NCBI GenBank assembly: GCA_017302045.1
Contig: JAFLED010000003.1
Span: 1 to 34,449 of the forward strand
DNA length: 34,449 nucleotides
DNA from: Spirochaetota bacterium
Lineage (GTDB): Bacteria; Spirochaetota; Leptospiria; Turneriellales; Turneriellaceae
Reading direction: 5' to 3'
The position numbers and the translations under genes are program-made. Below the pieces are notes generated by a model that saw only the letters and a program-made list of their open reading frames with translations, ran no database searches and had not been told where the DNA came from. This document shows positions 33,997 to 34,449 of this stretch, piece after piece. The number at the start of each line of letters is the position of its first letter. Positions within the stretch are counted from its first letter, which is position 1.

Positions 33997-34449
33997 ATGC
34001 TTTACAGAACCGTGATTGTCTCCGTGTTTTTTCTTTCTGCAGCGTTAAGCGCGCAACAGCAGAGCCCTACAGAGCAGCTTGAGGCTGCTATCTATGCCAA
34101 TGACGGCGTGAAGGTTGCCGCGGCTGTGAAGGCCGGCGCGAACGTGAACGGCGGTACCTATTTCGGGCACTATCTCGGTATCGCAGCGACGGGTAATTAT
34201 GACAAAGCGGTCAAGGCGCTCGTCGAAGCCGGCGCCGACGTGAATTACAAAAGCCGTGGCGGTTGGACTGCTGCGATGGGTGCAGCAGATAACGGGCACC
34301 TCGAAGTCCTGAAATATCTCGCTGCCAAAAAAGCCGACCTGGCTGCGCGTACGCGGCAGGGCAGAACCCTGCTCATGCGCGCGGCATACCATGGCAAAAC
34401 CGAAGTAGTGCAATACCTGCTGGGCAAGGGAGCCAAAGCCAACGATACG
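33997..34449 (+). CDS. Secreted ankyrin-repeat protein (3'-truncated by window edge)
   Basis: The frame is open to the window edge; about 151 residues are visible. From ATG 33997 there is a signal peptide (MLYRTVIVSVFFLSAALSAQ), so the protein is probably periplasmic. An in-frame ATG at 33970 would add nine residues (MSGVVDAHS) and is preceded by a weak AGG. At least three ankyrin repeats follow, with the hallmarks GADVNYKSRGGWTAAMGAA, GHLEVLKYLAAKKADL and GRTLLMRAAYHGKTEVVQYLLGKGA. Ankyrin arrays bind other proteins. The partner is unknown and the C-terminus lies outside the window. Confidence 0.85.
   Translation, partial: MLYRTVIVSVFFLSAALSAQQQSPTEQLEAAIYANDGVKVAAAVKAGANVNGGTYFGHYLGIAATGNYDKAVKALVEAGADVNYKSRGGWTAAMGAADNGHLEVLKYLAAKKADLAARTRQGRTLLMRAAYHGKTEVVQYLLGKGAKANDT

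Overview
The window is a gene-dense chromosomal stretch from a diderm bacterium, probably a spirochaete of the Leptospirales (Turneriella/Leptonema/Leptospira side). The reasons are lipoproteins with loose, serine-containing lipoboxes, predicted outer-membrane beta-barrels with signal peptides and C-terminal Phe, a futalosine-pathway menaquinone gene, few clear Shine-Dalgarno sequences, and two copies of an RHH-like paralogue family that recalls Leptospira families of unknown function. This placement is an inference and was not checked against any database. I see no prophage, insertion sequence, CRISPR array, rRNA or tRNA.

Layout. 1-5.5 kb holds translation factors: the 3' part of fusA, a convergent membrane-anchored HExxH peptidase, and lepA overlapping pgeF. 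5.5-9.1 kb has nadA followed 3 nt later by a beta-barrel gene, a divergent orphan gene (copy A of the paralogue family) and another beta-barrel. 9.1-18.5 kb has a membrane-anchored TPR protein, a hybrid histidine kinase, a purD-hypothetical operon, a small lipoprotein, a class III adenylate cyclase and a lipoprotein esterase. 18.5-23.5 kb has a MerC-like membrane protein behind a Fur/Zur-box-like palindrome, a convergent Fur-family regulator, the t6A genes tsaE-tsaB, RNase R and a STAS protein. 23.5-28 kb is a minus-strand run: PASTA protein, rpe, lipoprotein and mqnD, then a membrane protein, an ECF sigma factor and a second small membrane protein. 28-34.4 kb has a creatininase-family hydrolase, an orphan Hpt protein, copy B of the paralogue family, PBP1A overlapping dnaX, and the start of an ankyrin-repeat protein.

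The least explained signal is the pair of unannotated paralogues at 7678-8238 (+) and 29406-29975 (-). They align without a gap over their first 118 residues, about 36% identical by eye, and each looks like two beta-alpha-alpha (ribbon-helix-helix-like) units in tandem. Upstream of each start codon lies the same bipartite element, GTGRGAAAAAA-N12-GGTATTTCTT, with identical spacing. This suggests a dispersed family of small DNA-binding proteins with a common control site. The second notable signal is the nested inverted repeat that covers the -10 box and start codon of the MerC-like gene next to a Fur-family regulator, which suggests a small zinc or other metal regulon.
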